Assembly: GCF_900113225.1 (NCBI RefSeq)
Contig: NZ_FOZE01000002.1
Coordinates: forward strand, 744,001-808,000
Length of the DNA stretch: 64,000 nt
Reading direction: 5' to 3'
DNA from: Mitsuaria sp. PDC51
GTDB lineage: Bacteria; Pseudomonadota; Gammaproteobacteria; Burkholderiales; Burkholderiaceae_C
Below the pieces are notes generated by a model. That model made no database searches and was not told the DNA's origin. It saw only the letters and a list, made by a program, of their open reading frames with translations. Shown here piece after piece: positions 55,328 to 64,000 of this stretch (positions are counted from its first letter, which is position 1; every line of letters starts with the position of its first letter). The position numbers were made by a program, and so were the translations under genes.

Positions 55328-57607
55328 ATGCAACGCCGCCGCTTCATCGCCCGCACCGCCGGCCTGGCCGCTGTCAGCGGGGCCCTGCCCGCCGTGCCCG
55401 CGCTGTCGGGCGCGCTCGCCGCGACCGTCGCCGGCGGCACCGGCGCCGTCCCCTACGACTGGCGCAGCGTGCCTTTTGGCGGCGGCGGCTTCGTCGACGG
55501 CTTCGTCTTCCATCCGCGCGAGGCCGGCCTGCTGTACTGCCGCACCGACATCGGCGGCGCCTACCGCTTCGATCCCAAGGCGCGGCGCTGGTGGCCGCTG
55601 CTGGACCACCTCGACAAGGCCGACGCCGACCTGATGGGCGTGCTGAGCGTCGCGGTCGATCCCAACGATGCCGACCGCGTCTACCTCGCCTGCGGGCTTT
55701 ACCTCGGCAAGGACGTGCGCGATGGCGCGCTGCTCGCGTCCAGCGACCGCGGCCGCACCTGGACCCAGCACGAACTGAAACTGAAGATCGGCGGCAACTC
55801 GCCCGGCCGCGGCAGCGGCGAGCGGCTGCAGGTCGACCCCTGGGTGGGCGAGGTGCTCTACCTCGGCAGCTCGCAGGACGGCCTGCTCAAGAGCACCGAC
55901 CGCGGCCGCAGCTTCCAGCCGCTGGCCTTCCCGGCGAAGCATGTCTCGCTGGTGCTGATCGACCCGGCAAGCGGCGCGGCGGGCAAGGCGGCCTCGCGGC
56001 TCTACGTCGGCAGCCACGATCAGGCGGGGCTGTATGTCTCCGAAGACGGCGGCCGCAGCTTCGCCCGCGAGCCCGGCACGCCCGCGATGGCGCCGCAGCG
56101 CGCGGCCATCGGGCCCGATGGCGTGCTCTACGTGAGCTTCGCCGGCAGCGACGCGCCGCAGCCCGTCAATCCGAGCTACGCGTCGCGCGGCGCCGTGTGG
56201 AAACGCGAGCCGCGCGGCGGCAAGGCTGTCTGGACCGAGATCACGCCCGTCAAGCCCGGCGAAGGGCTGAAGGGCTTCGGCTACTCCGGGCTGGACGTCG
56301 ACCGCCAGCGGCCCGGTCGCCTGATCGTGTCGACGATCGAGCGCTGGGGCGACGGCGACGACCTCTTCCTCAGCGAGGACGGCGGCAGGAGTTGGACCGC
56401 GATCGGCGCCCGCTCCAAGCACGACATCGAGTCCCGCCCCTGGCTCGCCAACTACAAGCGCGCGACGCGCCGGCCCGATCCGATGGGCCACTGGATCGCC
56501 GATGTGAAGCTCGATCCGCAGGACGGCGGCCGCGCGGTCTACGGCACCGGCTACGGCGTGTGGATGACCGACTCGCTGGCCGCGGCGACTCGCTCGCCGG
56601 CCGGCACGGTGGCGTGGCGCTTCGAGGTCGAGAACCTCGAGGAGACCGCGACGCTGGAGATCAAGAGCCCGTCCGGCGGCGCGACGCTGCTGGCGGCGAT
56701 GGGCGACGTGTCCGGCGCGGCCTGGGACGACCTGGCGAAGAACCCGTCGACCGGCCTGTTCGCGCCGAGCAACGAGACCAACCGCTCCGTCGACGCGGCC
56801 GAGCTGGAGCCGCGCGTGCTGGCGCGCACCTCCGACCATGCGCCGACCGGCGGCTACATCTCCGTCGATGGCGGCGTGAACTGGCGCGCCTTCGGCCCGT
56901 CGCCGCGCGACGCGAAGAACGCGCAAGGCCATCGCGCGCCGACCGGTCTGGTGGCCGTCAGCGCCAAGGGCGGTTTCCTGGTGTGGGCGCCGGAGCGCCA
57001 GCCGGCGATGTGGTCCAAGGACAAGGGCCGCAGCTGGTCGCTCTGCGAGGGCTGGCCCGCGGAGCGCAGCCCGCTGCTCGCGCCGGTCGCGGACCGCGCG
57101 GTGGAAGGCGTCTTCTACCTGCTCGACCGCGCGCAGGGGCGCGTGCTGATGAGCGTCGATGGCGGCCAGCGTTTCCAGCCCGCCGTCAACGGCCTGCCTC
57201 AACTCGGCGACTGGCAATACGCGCAGATGCTGTGCGCGCCGGGCCGTGGGCGCGACCTGTGGTTCGCGCTGCCCAACGGCCTCTTCCACCTGCCCGCGGC
57301 GGACCAGCCCTTGCAGCCGGTCAAGCCGGTCGCCGAGGCCTGGATGATGGCGCTGGGCAAGGCGGCCGCGGGCGCCCCCTACCACGCGATCTATGTGTGG
57401 GGCCGCGTGTCGGTCGGCGGCGCCTCGCCGGTCGAGGGGCTGTTCCGCAGCGACGACGAAGGCCGGAGCTTCATCCGCATCGGTGACGACCTGCACCGCT
57501 ACGGCCGCCTGCTGTCGATGGCCGCCGATCCGCTGGAGCACGGCACCGTCTTCCTCGCGCCGCATGGACGCGGCATCGTCGTCGGCAAGCCGAGGACGGG
57601 CGCATGA
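55328..57607 (+). CDS. GH74 xyloglucanase
   Basis: The product has 759 residues with a Tat signal ([20 protein letters not shown]). It is a double seven-bladed propeller: the SxDxGxxW-type repeats are visible eight times ([64 protein letters not shown]). The general base is D74 in [12 protein letters not shown] and the acid lies in [10 protein letters not shown]. It cuts the glucan backbone of xyloglucan. There is no carbohydrate-binding module. The stop overlaps the GH95 start (ATGA). Confidence 0.94.
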   Translation: MQRRRFIARTAGLAAVSGALPAVPALSGALAATVAGGTGAVPYDWRSVPFGGGGFVDGFVFHPREAGLLYCRTDIGGAYRFDPKARRWWPLLDHLDKADADLMGVLSVAVDPNDADRVYLACGLYLGKDVRDGALLASSDRGRTWTQHELKLKIGGNSPGRGSGERLQVDPWVGEVLYLGSSQDGLLKSTDRGRSFQPLAFPAKHVSLVLIDPASGAAGKAASRLYVGSHDQAGLYVSEDGGRSFAREPGTPAMAPQRAAIGPDGVLYVSFAGSDAPQPVNPSYASRGAVWKREPRGGKAVWTEITPVKPGEGLKGFGYSGLDVDRQRPGRLIVSTIERWGDGDDLFLSEDGGRSWTAIGARSKHDIESRPWLANYKRATRRPDPMGHWIADVKLDPQDGGRAVYGTGYGVWMTDSLAAATRSPAGTVAWRFEVENLEETATLEIKSPSGGATLLAAMGDVSGAAWDDLAKNPSTGLFAPSNETNRSVDAAELEPRVLARTSDHAPTGGYISVDGGVNWRAFGPSPRDAKNAQGHRAPTGLVAVSAKGGFLVWAPERQPAMWSKDKGRSWSLCEGWPAERSPLLAPVADRAVEGVFYLLDRAQGRVLMSVDGGQRFQPAVNGLPQLGDWQYAQMLCAPGRGRDLWFALPNGLFHLPAADQPLQPVKPVAEAWMMALGKAAAGAPYHAIYVWGRVSVGGASPVEGLFRSDDEGRSFIRIGDDLHRYGRLLSMAADPLEHGTVFLAPHGRGIVVGKPRTGA

Positions 57608-60192
57608 ACATGCACGGCCCGAGCGCCGCCCATCGGATCGCGCCGGCCACGGGCCCGCTCGCCCGGCTGCTGGTGATCGCGGCGACGACCCTCGCCGCGA
57701 TCGCGGCGCCTTTGGGTGGTGTGCTGGCCGGCGCGCTGGGTGGCGCGGCAGGCGGCGCGCTGGGTGGCGCGGCAGGCGGCGCCGCGGGCGTGATGCTCCT
57801 GGGCGCGCTCGCCCCCGCCGAGGCGATGGCCTCGGAGCTTCGCCTGTTCGAGCGCGCGCCCGCGCCGGACACGCCGGAAGGCTGGGAGCGCCAAGCGCTG
57901 CCCATCGGCAACGGTCGACTCGGCGCGATGTTGTTCGGCGGGCTGGCGCGCGACCGGATCCAGTTCAACGAGAACACCTTGTGGGTCGGCGACAGCCGCA
58001 CCATGGGCGCCTACCAGCCCTTCGGCGACCTGGTGCTGACGCTGCCCGGTCACGACGCCGAGCCCGCGGCGGCCAGCGGCTACCGGCGCGAGCTCGACAT
58101 CGGCGACGCGCTGCACCGCGTCAGCTACACCCACGGCGGCACGCGCTTCACGCGCGAGGTGCTCGCCAGTCATCCGGCGCAGGCCATCGTGCTGCGCCTG
58201 AGCGCCGATCGCGGCGGTCAGTACAGCGGCAGCCTCGCCTTGACCGATCGCCACGGCGCGCGCGTGCTCGCGCACGGCGCCGGCACCGAGGACGGCGCGC
58301 GCCTGACGTCCACCGGTGCGCTCCCCAACGGCATGCGCTACGCGGCGCAGGCGCGCGTCATCGCCGAGGGCGGCCTGCTGCGCGTCGAGGGCGGCCGGCT
58401 GGTCTTCCAGGGCTGCGACGCCCTGACCATCGTGCTCGGCGCCGGCACCAGCTACCTGCCCGACGCGACCAAGGCCTTCGACAGCGGCATCGATCCGCTG
58501 CCGCGCGTCGCCGCACAGGTGACGGCCGCGTCCGCGCAGCCCTGGGCGACGCTGCGCGCGCGCCATGTGGCCGACCACCAGCGCTTCTTCGCGCGGGTCG
58601 CGCTCGACCTCGGCCGCAGCGACGACGAGCGTCGCGCGCTGCCGACCGGCGAGCGCCTGCGACGCTACACCGCCGAAGGCGGCGACCCGGAGCTGGAGGC
58701 GCTGCACGCGCAGTACGGTCGCTACCTGCTGATCGCCAGCTCGCGGGACTCGCTGCCGGCCAACCTGCAGGGCCTGTGGAACGACAGCCTCACGCCGCCG
58801 TGGAGCTCGGACTACCACACCAACATCAATGTCCAGATGAACTACTGGCCGGCGGAGACGGCCAACCTGGCGGAGATGGCGCGGCCCTTCCTCGCCTTCG
58901 TCCAGAGCCAGATCCCGATGTACCGGCGCGCGGTGGCCGAGGCCGCCGCGCTCGCGCAGGCCCGTGACGCGGCGAGCGCCAGCGGGGCGGCAAGCGCCGC
59001 CGCTTCCAGCGAGCCGATTCCCATCGGCGCCTTCGCCGGCGAAGCCCGGCCGCCCGAGGAACGCTTCCTGACCGCGCAGGGCCGCCCGGTGCGCGGCTGG
59101 ACCGTGCGCACCGAGTCCAACCCGTTCGGCGGCATGGGCTACCTCTGGAACAAGACCGGCAACGCCTGGTACCTGCAGCACTTCTGGGAGCATTACGCCT
59201 TCGGCGGCGACCAGCGCCAGTTGCGCGAGGTCACGCTGCCGCTGATGAAGGAAGTCGTCGCGTTCTGGGAAGACCAGCTCAAGCCGCTGCCCGACGGCCG
59301 GCTGGTCGCGCCGATGGGCTGGTCGCCGGAGCATGGCCCGGTCGAGGACGGCGTCAGCTACGACCAGCAGATCCTGTGGGACCTGTTCAACAACGCCGTG
59401 GCCGCCGCCGATGCGCTCGGCACCGAGCGCGCCTGGCGCGATCACGTCGCCGCGCTGCGCGACCGCCTCGCCGGGCCGAAGGTCGGCAGCTGGGGCCAGT
59501 TGCTCGAGTGGCTGGACGAGAAGCGCGATCCCGTGCTCGACACGCCGGGCGACACCCACCGCCATGTGTCTCACCTGTTCGCGCTGTTCCCGGGACGGCA
59601 GATCTCGCCGGCGCGCACGCCCGCGCTGGCCGCCGCGGCGCGTCGCACGCTGCAGGCGCGCGGCGACGCGGGCACCGGCTGGTCGATGGCCTGGAAGATG
59701 GCCTTCTGGGCGCGCCTGGGCGATGGCGATCACGCCTACCGCATGCTGCGCGGCCTGCTGGCCACGCCGGGCGCGCGCGCCGCGCAGCAGGCCGGTCCGG
59801 GCACCGAGTCCAACAACGCCGGCGGCACCTATCCCAACCTGCTCGACGCGCATCCGCCGTTCCAGATCGACGGCAACTTCGGCTACACCGCCGCGGTCAT
59901 CGAGATGCTGCTGCAGTCGCATGCCGGCGAGCTCCAGCTGCTGCCCGCGCTGCCCGCGGCCTGGCCGGAGGGCAGCGTCAGCGGACTGCGCGCGCGCGGT
60001 GGCGTCGAGGTCGACCTCGCCTGGTCCAAGGGCCGGCTCAGCGCGGTCACGCTGCGCGCGCCGGCGGCCTCGGCGGATGGCTTCACCGGCACGCGGCGCG
60101 TGACCGTGCGCGCCGGCACGCACCGCACGACGCTGCAGCTCGAACCCGGCGCAACGCGCCGCCTCGACGCCCGGCTCCGGCCGGTGCGATGA
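57604..60192 (+). CDS. GH95 alpha-L-fucosidase
   Basis: The product has 862 residues. The N-terminus holds a long hydrophobic, Gly/Ala-rich signal region (about 17-77) with the tandem block GALGGAAG, encoded by a 24-bp DNA repeat near 57735-57785. The catalytic region shows [14 protein letters not shown] (the two catalytic Asn in family members), [11 protein letters not shown] (Glu) and [14 protein letters not shown] (Asp). GH95 enzymes remove alpha-1,2-fucose from xyloglucan side chains. The start overlaps GH74. An insertion around 455-490 (Ala/Ser-rich) lies between conserved blocks. Confidence 0.92.
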   Translation: MNMHGPSAAHRIAPATGPLARLLVIAATTLAAIAAPLGGVLAGALGGAAGGALGGAAGGAAGVMLLGALAPAEAMASELRLFERAPAPDTPEGWERQALPIGNGRLGAMLFGGLARDRIQFNENTLWVGDSRTMGAYQPFGDLVLTLPGHDAEPAAASGYRRELDIGDALHRVSYTHGGTRFTREVLASHPAQAIVLRLSADRGGQYSGSLALTDRHGARVLAHGAGTEDGARLTSTGALPNGMRYAAQARVIAEGGLLRVEGGRLVFQGCDALTIVLGAGTSYLPDATKAFDSGIDPLPRVAAQVTAASAQPWATLRARHVADHQRFFARVALDLGRSDDERRALPTGERLRRYTAEGGDPELEALHAQYGRYLLIASSRDSLPANLQGLWNDSLTPPWSSDYHTNINVQMNYWPAETANLAEMARPFLAFVQSQIPMYRRAVAEAAALAQARDAASASGAASAAASSEPIPIGAFAGEARPPEERFLTAQGRPVRGWTVRTESNPFGGMGYLWNKTGNAWYLQHFWEHYAFGGDQRQLREVTLPLMKEVVAFWEDQLKPLPDGRLVAPMGWSPEHGPVEDGVSYDQQILWDLFNNAVAAADALGTERAWRDHVAALRDRLAGPKVGSWGQLLEWLDEKRDPVLDTPGDTHRHVSHLFALFPGRQISPARTPALAAAARRTLQARGDAGTGWSMAWKMAFWARLGDGDHAYRMLRGLLATPGARAAQQAGPGTESNNAGGTYPNLLDAHPPFQIDGNFGYTAAVIEMLLQSHAGELQLLPALPAAWPEGSVSGLRARGGVEVDLAWSKGRLSAVTLRAPAASADGFTGTRRVTVRAGTHRTTLQLEPGATRRLDARLRPVR
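57735..57790 (+). repeat. In-frame 24-bp tandem repeat in the GH95 signal region
   Basis: GCGCTGGGTGGCGCGGCAGG recurs in tandem, with copies of roughly 24 bp, encoding GALGGAAG twice plus a partial third copy. The length may vary between strains. Confidence 0.7.
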
Positions 60193-61574
60193 CCCCGATG
60201 TCCTCGATCGTTTCGCCCCTCCCGCCCCCCGACACCATGAAGTTGAGCCCGATCCTCCTGTCCGCGTCCGCCGCCCTCACCTGCGCGACCACCGGCGCGC
60301 AGGCCGCCGACGCGCCGCCCGCGCCCGCCGACGAACTGCGCGTCTTCGTCGGCCAGCCGATGAAGGGCTACCAGCTGACGATCGGCGACTTCGAGCGCAG
60401 CGCGCCGCTGACCGGCGATCGCGCCGACTCGCCCCCGGCGCCCAAGCCCGAGTCCCCGAACACCCGGATCTCGGCCCGGCGCAGCGGCAAGGACGGCGCG
60501 CGCGACGCGGTCACGATGAGCTGGCAGGACACCTGGTATGCGAGCCTGCGCGTGACCGGCGACACGCCCGTCGACCTGCGGCCTTACCTCGCGCACGGCA
60601 CGCTGGAGTTCGACATCAACGTCAAGGACCTGAGCCAGGGTGGGCTCTCGTTCAAGCTGGCCTGCGGCGACGGCTGCGAGCGCAAGGTCAATTTCCTGCT
60701 GCCGGGCCGCGCGCTCGAAGGCCAGGGGTGGCAGCGGCTGTCCTTCGCGCTGTCGTGCTTCCATCGCGACGGCGACGACTTCAGCCGCGTCACGCTGCCG
60801 TTCTCGGTCGAGACCGGCGGCCGCGGCGAGCTGTCGATCGCCAACGTGCGCGTGCTGCGACGCGGCCAGCCCAACGCGGTCTGCCCGAACTACCGCACCG
60901 AGTCGGTCACGCCCTCGCCGCTGCTGCAGTCCTGGTCGCTGGACTGGTGGATGCCGCGCCACGAGCAGAAGCTGGCCGCGATCCGCGCGATGCGCGAGGC
61001 GGGCAAGAACCCGTCGGTGGTGTTCATCGGCGACTCCATCACTCAGGGCTGGGAGGATGCCGGCAAGGCGGTCTGGGACGAGCACTACGCGCGCTACGAC
61101 GCGCTGGACCTGGGCTTCGGCGGCGACCACACCGAGAACGTGCTGTGGCGCCTGCAGCATGGCGAGATCGACGGCATCGCGCCCAAGGTCACCGTGCTGA
61201 TGATCGGCACCAACAACACCGGCGACCGGCAGGACGAGCCGACGGCCACGGCCGCCGGCATCCGCCGCCTGATCGACGAGATCCGCATGCGCCAGCCCGC
61301 CAGCAAGATCCTGCTGCTGGCGATCTTCCCGCGCGATCCCAAGCCCGACGGCCGCGGCCGCCGCCTCAACAACGAGATCAATGCGCTGATCCGCGGCTTC
61401 GCCGACGGCGAGGTCGTCCACTTCCTCGACATCGGCGCGTCACTGACGAATCCCGACGGCACGCTGTCGGCCGAGGTGATGCCCGATTGGCTGCACCCCT
61501 CCGAACGCGGCTACCGCCTCTGGGCGGAAGCGATGAATCCGACGCTGCTGCGTCTCCTTGAAGCCTCCCGCTGA
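60189..61574 (+). CDS. Secreted SGNH/GDSL esterase with N-terminal ExoP-like domain
   Basis: The product has 461 residues from the ATG that overlaps the GH95 stop; an alternative ATG at 60237 begins directly at the signal peptide ([20 protein letters not shown]). Residues about 50-230 resemble the ExoP galactose-binding-like domain found after exo-glucosidases ([20 protein letters not shown], then [20 protein letters not shown]). Residues about 255-461 form an SGNH hydrolase: block [13 protein letters not shown] with S283, IGTNNTGD and the [13 protein letters not shown] Asp/His pair. Such hydrolases often deacetylate plant polysaccharides, so a xyloglucan-acetyl esterase is a plausible role. 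The ExoP-SGNH pairing is unusual. Confidence 0.8.
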   Translation: MTPMSSIVSPLPPPDTMKLSPILLSASAALTCATTGAQAADAPPAPADELRVFVGQPMKGYQLTIGDFERSAPLTGDRADSPPAPKPESPNTRISARRSGKDGARDAVTMSWQDTWYASLRVTGDTPVDLRPYLAHGTLEFDINVKDLSQGGLSFKLACGDGCERKVNFLLPGRALEGQGWQRLSFALSCFHRDGDDFSRVTLPFSVETGGRGELSIANVRVLRRGQPNAVCPNYRTESVTPSPLLQSWSLDWWMPRHEQKLAAIRAMREAGKNPSVVFIGDSITQGWEDAGKAVWDEHYARYDALDLGFGGDHTENVLWRLQHGEIDGIAPKVTVLMIGTNNTGDRQDEPTATAAGIRRLIDEIRMRQPASKILLLAIFPRDPKPDGRGRRLNNEINALIRGFADGEVVHFLDIGASLTNPDGTLSAEVMPDWLHPSERGYRLWAEAMNPTLLRLLEASR

Positions 61575-61613
61575 GCCGGCCCTGTCCGCGCCGGCCCCGA
61601 TCCACCCTGACCC

Positions 61614-63029
61614 ATGAGCAGTCCCTTGAGTTCCACCACCGCTCCCTCGCCGCTGTTCCCGCTGACGCCGCTGCCGGCCTTCGGTTACGCCTCGCCCTTC
61701 CCGGCCAGCTTCGTGTTCGGCGTCTCCGCGTCCGCGCCGCAGATCGAGGGCGCCGCCTTCGAAGGCGGCAAGGGCGAGTCCAACTGGGACCGCTTCAGCC
61801 GCCAGCCCGGCGCCGTCCATGGCGGCGACACGCTGGACGTGGCCGTCGACCACTACCACCGCTTCGACGATGACTTCGCGCTGATGGCCTCGCTGGGCCT
61901 GAAGGACTACCGCATGTCCATCGCCTGGCCGCGCATCATTCCCGACGGCACCGGCGCGGTGAACGAGGAAGGCATCGCCTTCTACCGCCGCCTCTTCGCG
62001 AGCATGCGCAAGCACGGCATCACGCCCTGGGTCACGCTGTTCCACTGGGACCTGCCGATGGCGCTGGAGGAGCGCGGCGGCTGGACCTCGCGCGAGACCG
62101 TCGACGCCTTCGCGCGTTATGCCGAGGTCGTCGTGACGGCCTTCGCCGATGATGTGAAGCACTGGATCACGCTCAACGAGATCCGCTGCTTCACGATGCT
62201 GGCCTACGGCTTCGGCACCAAGGCGCCGGGCCGCCGCGAGCCCGAGGCGGTCGTCAACCAGACTTACCACCACGCGATCGTGGCCCATGGCCACGCGGTG
62301 CGCGCGGTGCGCCAGCATGGCGGCCCGGGTGCCCAGGTCGGCCTGACCGACAACTGCGACGTCAGCGTGCCGGTCAGCGAAAGTCCCGAGGACATCGCCG
62401 CCGCGACGGCCTGGTTCCGCGACCGCAATGCCCACATCCTGGGCGCGATCCACGCCGGCCACTATCCCGAGTCCTACCTGAAGCGCGTCGGCGCCGCCGC
62501 GCCCAAGGTGCTGCCCGGCGACTTCGACCTGATCAGCCAGCCCACCGACTTCCTGGGCCTGAACATCTACACCGGCCACTACGTGCGCGCGGCCGACAAC
62601 GAACAGGGTTACGAGCAGCTCGCGCTGCCGAAGAACTATCCGCGCGCCGATCCGCCCTGGCTGCACCTGGTGCCGCAGTCGATGTACTGGGCGCCGCGGA
62701 TGGCGGTGCAGCTCTACGGCCACCGCTCGATCTACATCACCGAGAACGGCTGCGGCTACGACGACGAGCCGGTGACCGACGGCGAATGCCACGACCTGCA
62801 CCGGCGCGACTTCGTGCGCGGCCACCTGCGCGAGCTGCATCGCGCGATCGGCGACGGCGTGCCGGTGAACGGTTATTTCCTCTGGTCCTTCATCGACAAC
62901 TTCGAATGGGAGGACGGCTACCAGCGGCGCTTCGGCATCGTGCATTGCGACTACGGCACGCAGGTCCGCACGCCCAAGCTCTCGGCGCGGTATTACGCCC
63001 GCATCGTCCAGGAACGCCGCATCCTCTGA
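61614..63029 (+). CDS. GH1 beta-glucosidase
   Basis: The product has 471 residues without a signal peptide. It has the GH1 N-terminal signature FVFGVSASAPQIEGA, the acid/base Glu E189 in ITLNEIRC (the usual NEP motif reads NEI) and the nucleophile E377 in YITENGCGYDD, with a final SFIDNFEWEDGYQRRFG. It probably hydrolyses cello- or xyloglucan-derived glucosides in the cytoplasm after import. It lies 39 bp after the esterase gene. The Pro-to-Ile change next to the acid/base residue is uncommon for GH1. Confidence 0.92.
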   Translation: MSSPLSSTTAPSPLFPLTPLPAFGYASPFPASFVFGVSASAPQIEGAAFEGGKGESNWDRFSRQPGAVHGGDTLDVAVDHYHRFDDDFALMASLGLKDYRMSIAWPRIIPDGTGAVNEEGIAFYRRLFASMRKHGITPWVTLFHWDLPMALEERGGWTSRETVDAFARYAEVVVTAFADDVKHWITLNEIRCFTMLAYGFGTKAPGRREPEAVVNQTYHHAIVAHGHAVRAVRQHGGPGAQVGLTDNCDVSVPVSESPEDIAAATAWFRDRNAHILGAIHAGHYPESYLKRVGAAAPKVLPGDFDLISQPTDFLGLNIYTGHYVRAADNEQGYEQLALPKNYPRADPPWLHLVPQSMYWAPRMAVQLYGHRSIYITENGCGYDDEPVTDGECHDLHRRDFVRGHLRELHRAIGDGVPVNGYFLWSFIDNFEWEDGYQRRFGIVHCDYGTQVRTPKLSARYYARIVQERRIL

Positions 63030-63037
63030 GGCCCGCC

Positions 63038-64000
63038 ATGAGCGCCACCAGCCTGACCTCCTCCGACTCCGGCACCGCGCCGGCGCCGCACGTGATCCGT
63101 CCCGCCGACCGCGTGCCAATGCCGCAGAAGGTCGGCTACGGGCTCGGCTCGATGATCGACCTGTGGGGCCACTGGCTCTATGCGTCGCTCGCCTTCCACG
63201 TCTTCAACGTGTTCCTGGGCGTCGCGCCGGGCCTGATCTCCACGGCGCAGATGATCAAGATCTTCATCGACGCCGCGTCGGATGCGATCTTCGGCTGGAT
63301 CTCCGACAACACCCGCACCCGCTACGGCCGGCGCCGGCCCTTCATCCTGGTGGGCGGCGTGCTGGCGGGCATCGGCCTGCCGCTGATGTTCGCCGTCGGC
63401 CGCGGCTGGACGGACATGCAGTACTTCATGTTCATGGTCATCTCCACCGCCATCTACGTGCCGGTGATGAGCTGCTTCAACATGCCCTGGCTGAGCCTGG
63501 GCTCGGAGATGACGCCCGACTATCACGAGCGCACCAACGTGATGTCGATCAAGAACGCGATCCAGAAGGCGCCCGAGCTGGCGATGTTCTTCGCCGCGCA
63601 GTTCACGACGCTGGCCTGGTTCCACGACGCCGACGGCAAGCCCGACATCCTGCGCGGCGCGCAGACCTACTGCGCGCTGCTGGGCGCGGTGATGGTGGCG
63701 GTGTCCATCGTGATGTTCATGACGGTACGCGAGCGCTACTACGAGAAGCTGGTGGCGCATTCGCAGACGCACATCCCCTTCGCCGACACGCTGTGGCGCA
63801 CGCTGCGCTGCCGGCCGTTCCGGCACATCCTGGGCATGATGCTGGCCTACGGCATCGGCACGGCGATGGTGTCGGCGCTGGGCTATTACGCCACCGTCTA
63901 CTACGTCTGCAAGGGCGACATCGCGCTGGCGACCAAGTGGAACACCGCGATGGGCGTGGCGGGCATGGTGTTCGGCTTCCTCGGCATCCCGTTCTTCAAC
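63038..64000 (+). CDS. GPH-family sugar:cation symporter, 3' end cut by window edge
   Basis: 321 codons are visible before the right edge. The sequence begins MSATSLTSSDSGTAPAP, then VGYGLGSMIDLWGHWLYASL, followed by SDAIFGWISDNTRTRYGRRRPFILVGG, the GPH-family loop between helices 2 and 3 (Asp-Arg-Arg motif). At least seven hydrophobic helices are visible. It belongs to the MelB/XynB-type group of glycoside permeases. It starts 8 bp after the GH1 stop and probably imports xyloglucan-derived disaccharides or oligosaccharides. The C-terminal half is outside the window. Confidence 0.88.
   Translation, partial: MSATSLTSSDSGTAPAPHVIRPADRVPMPQKVGYGLGSMIDLWGHWLYASLAFHVFNVFLGVAPGLISTAQMIKIFIDAASDAIFGWISDNTRTRYGRRRPFILVGGVLAGIGLPLMFAVGRGWTDMQYFMFMVISTAIYVPVMSCFNMPWLSLGSEMTPDYHERTNVMSIKNAIQKAPELAMFFAAQFTTLAWFHDADGKPDILRGAQTYCALLGAVMVAVSIVMFMTVRERYYEKLVAHSQTHIPFADTLWRTLRCRPFRHILGMMLAYGIGTAMVSALGYYATVYYVCKGDIALATKWNTAMGVAGMVFGFLGIPFFN

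Overview
The window is GC-rich DNA, very probably from the chromosome of a betaproteobacterium of the order Burkholderiales (Roseateles/Mitsuaria-like). That placement is inferred from the codon bias, the DbpA/RhlE helicase pair and the mix of TonB-dependent receptors with polysaccharide-degrading enzymes; no rRNA marker is present. I see no tRNA, rRNA, CRISPR array, insertion sequence or phage gene.

Region 1 (1-7857) starts with an edge-truncated minus-strand gene of unknown function. It then holds what looks like a complete retron: a HEAT/ARM-repeat protein with a WGR-like N-terminus, a winged-helix plus SWIM zinc-finger protein, a msr-msd RNA gene (5641-5869, with a perfect 13-nt a1/a2 inverted repeat and a long msd hairpin), and a retron reverse transcriptase whose C-terminus adds a basic linker and hydrophobic membrane segments. 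The ARM plus WHSWIM accessory pair is what I recall as the type XIII retron arrangement. This is the best candidate for an unusual system here.

Region 2 (7867-17362) is ordinary chromosome: a YitT-like membrane protein, a LigJ-like amidohydrolase, a BaiN-type flavoprotein, a DUF885 protein, a LysR regulator, a small DUF6265-like protein, and the DEAD-box helicases DbpA and RhlE with overlapping stop and start codons.

Region 3 (17478-36160) is a beta-1,4-galactan utilisation locus. It has two secreted GH53 endo-galactanases, a TonB-dependent receptor, a maltose-type ABC importer (malG, malF, malE and malK types), cytoplasmic GH35 and GH42 beta-galactosidases, galT, galK and a LacI-family regulator. 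Three matching palindromes (TTAAnCGnTTAA) lie before the first GH53 gene and between the divergent GH35 and GH42 genes, and probably form the LacI-family regulon. A Tat-lipoprotein with autotransporter-type beta-strand repeats (36345-38378) separates this locus from the next.

Region 4 (38472-64000) is a xyloglucan and xylose utilisation locus. It has GH43 and GH39 (xylosidase/arabinosidase types), GH31 alpha-xylosidase, GH9 endoglucanase, a ROK-family XylR-type regulator, xylB, xylA, a second TonB-dependent receptor, a secreted GH35/DUF5597 beta-galactosidase, GH74 xyloglucanase, GH95 alpha-L-fucosidase, an ExoP-like/SGNH esterase, GH1 beta-glucosidase and a GPH-family sugar permease cut by the window edge. 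Two related 21-bp palindromes lie upstream of the GH43 gene and of the ROK gene. The inferred flow is: GH74 and GH9 cut the backbone outside the cell, the TonB receptor imports oligosaccharides, periplasmic GH95, GH35 and the esterase trim side chains, and cytoplasmic GH31, GH1, XylA and XylB finish the job.
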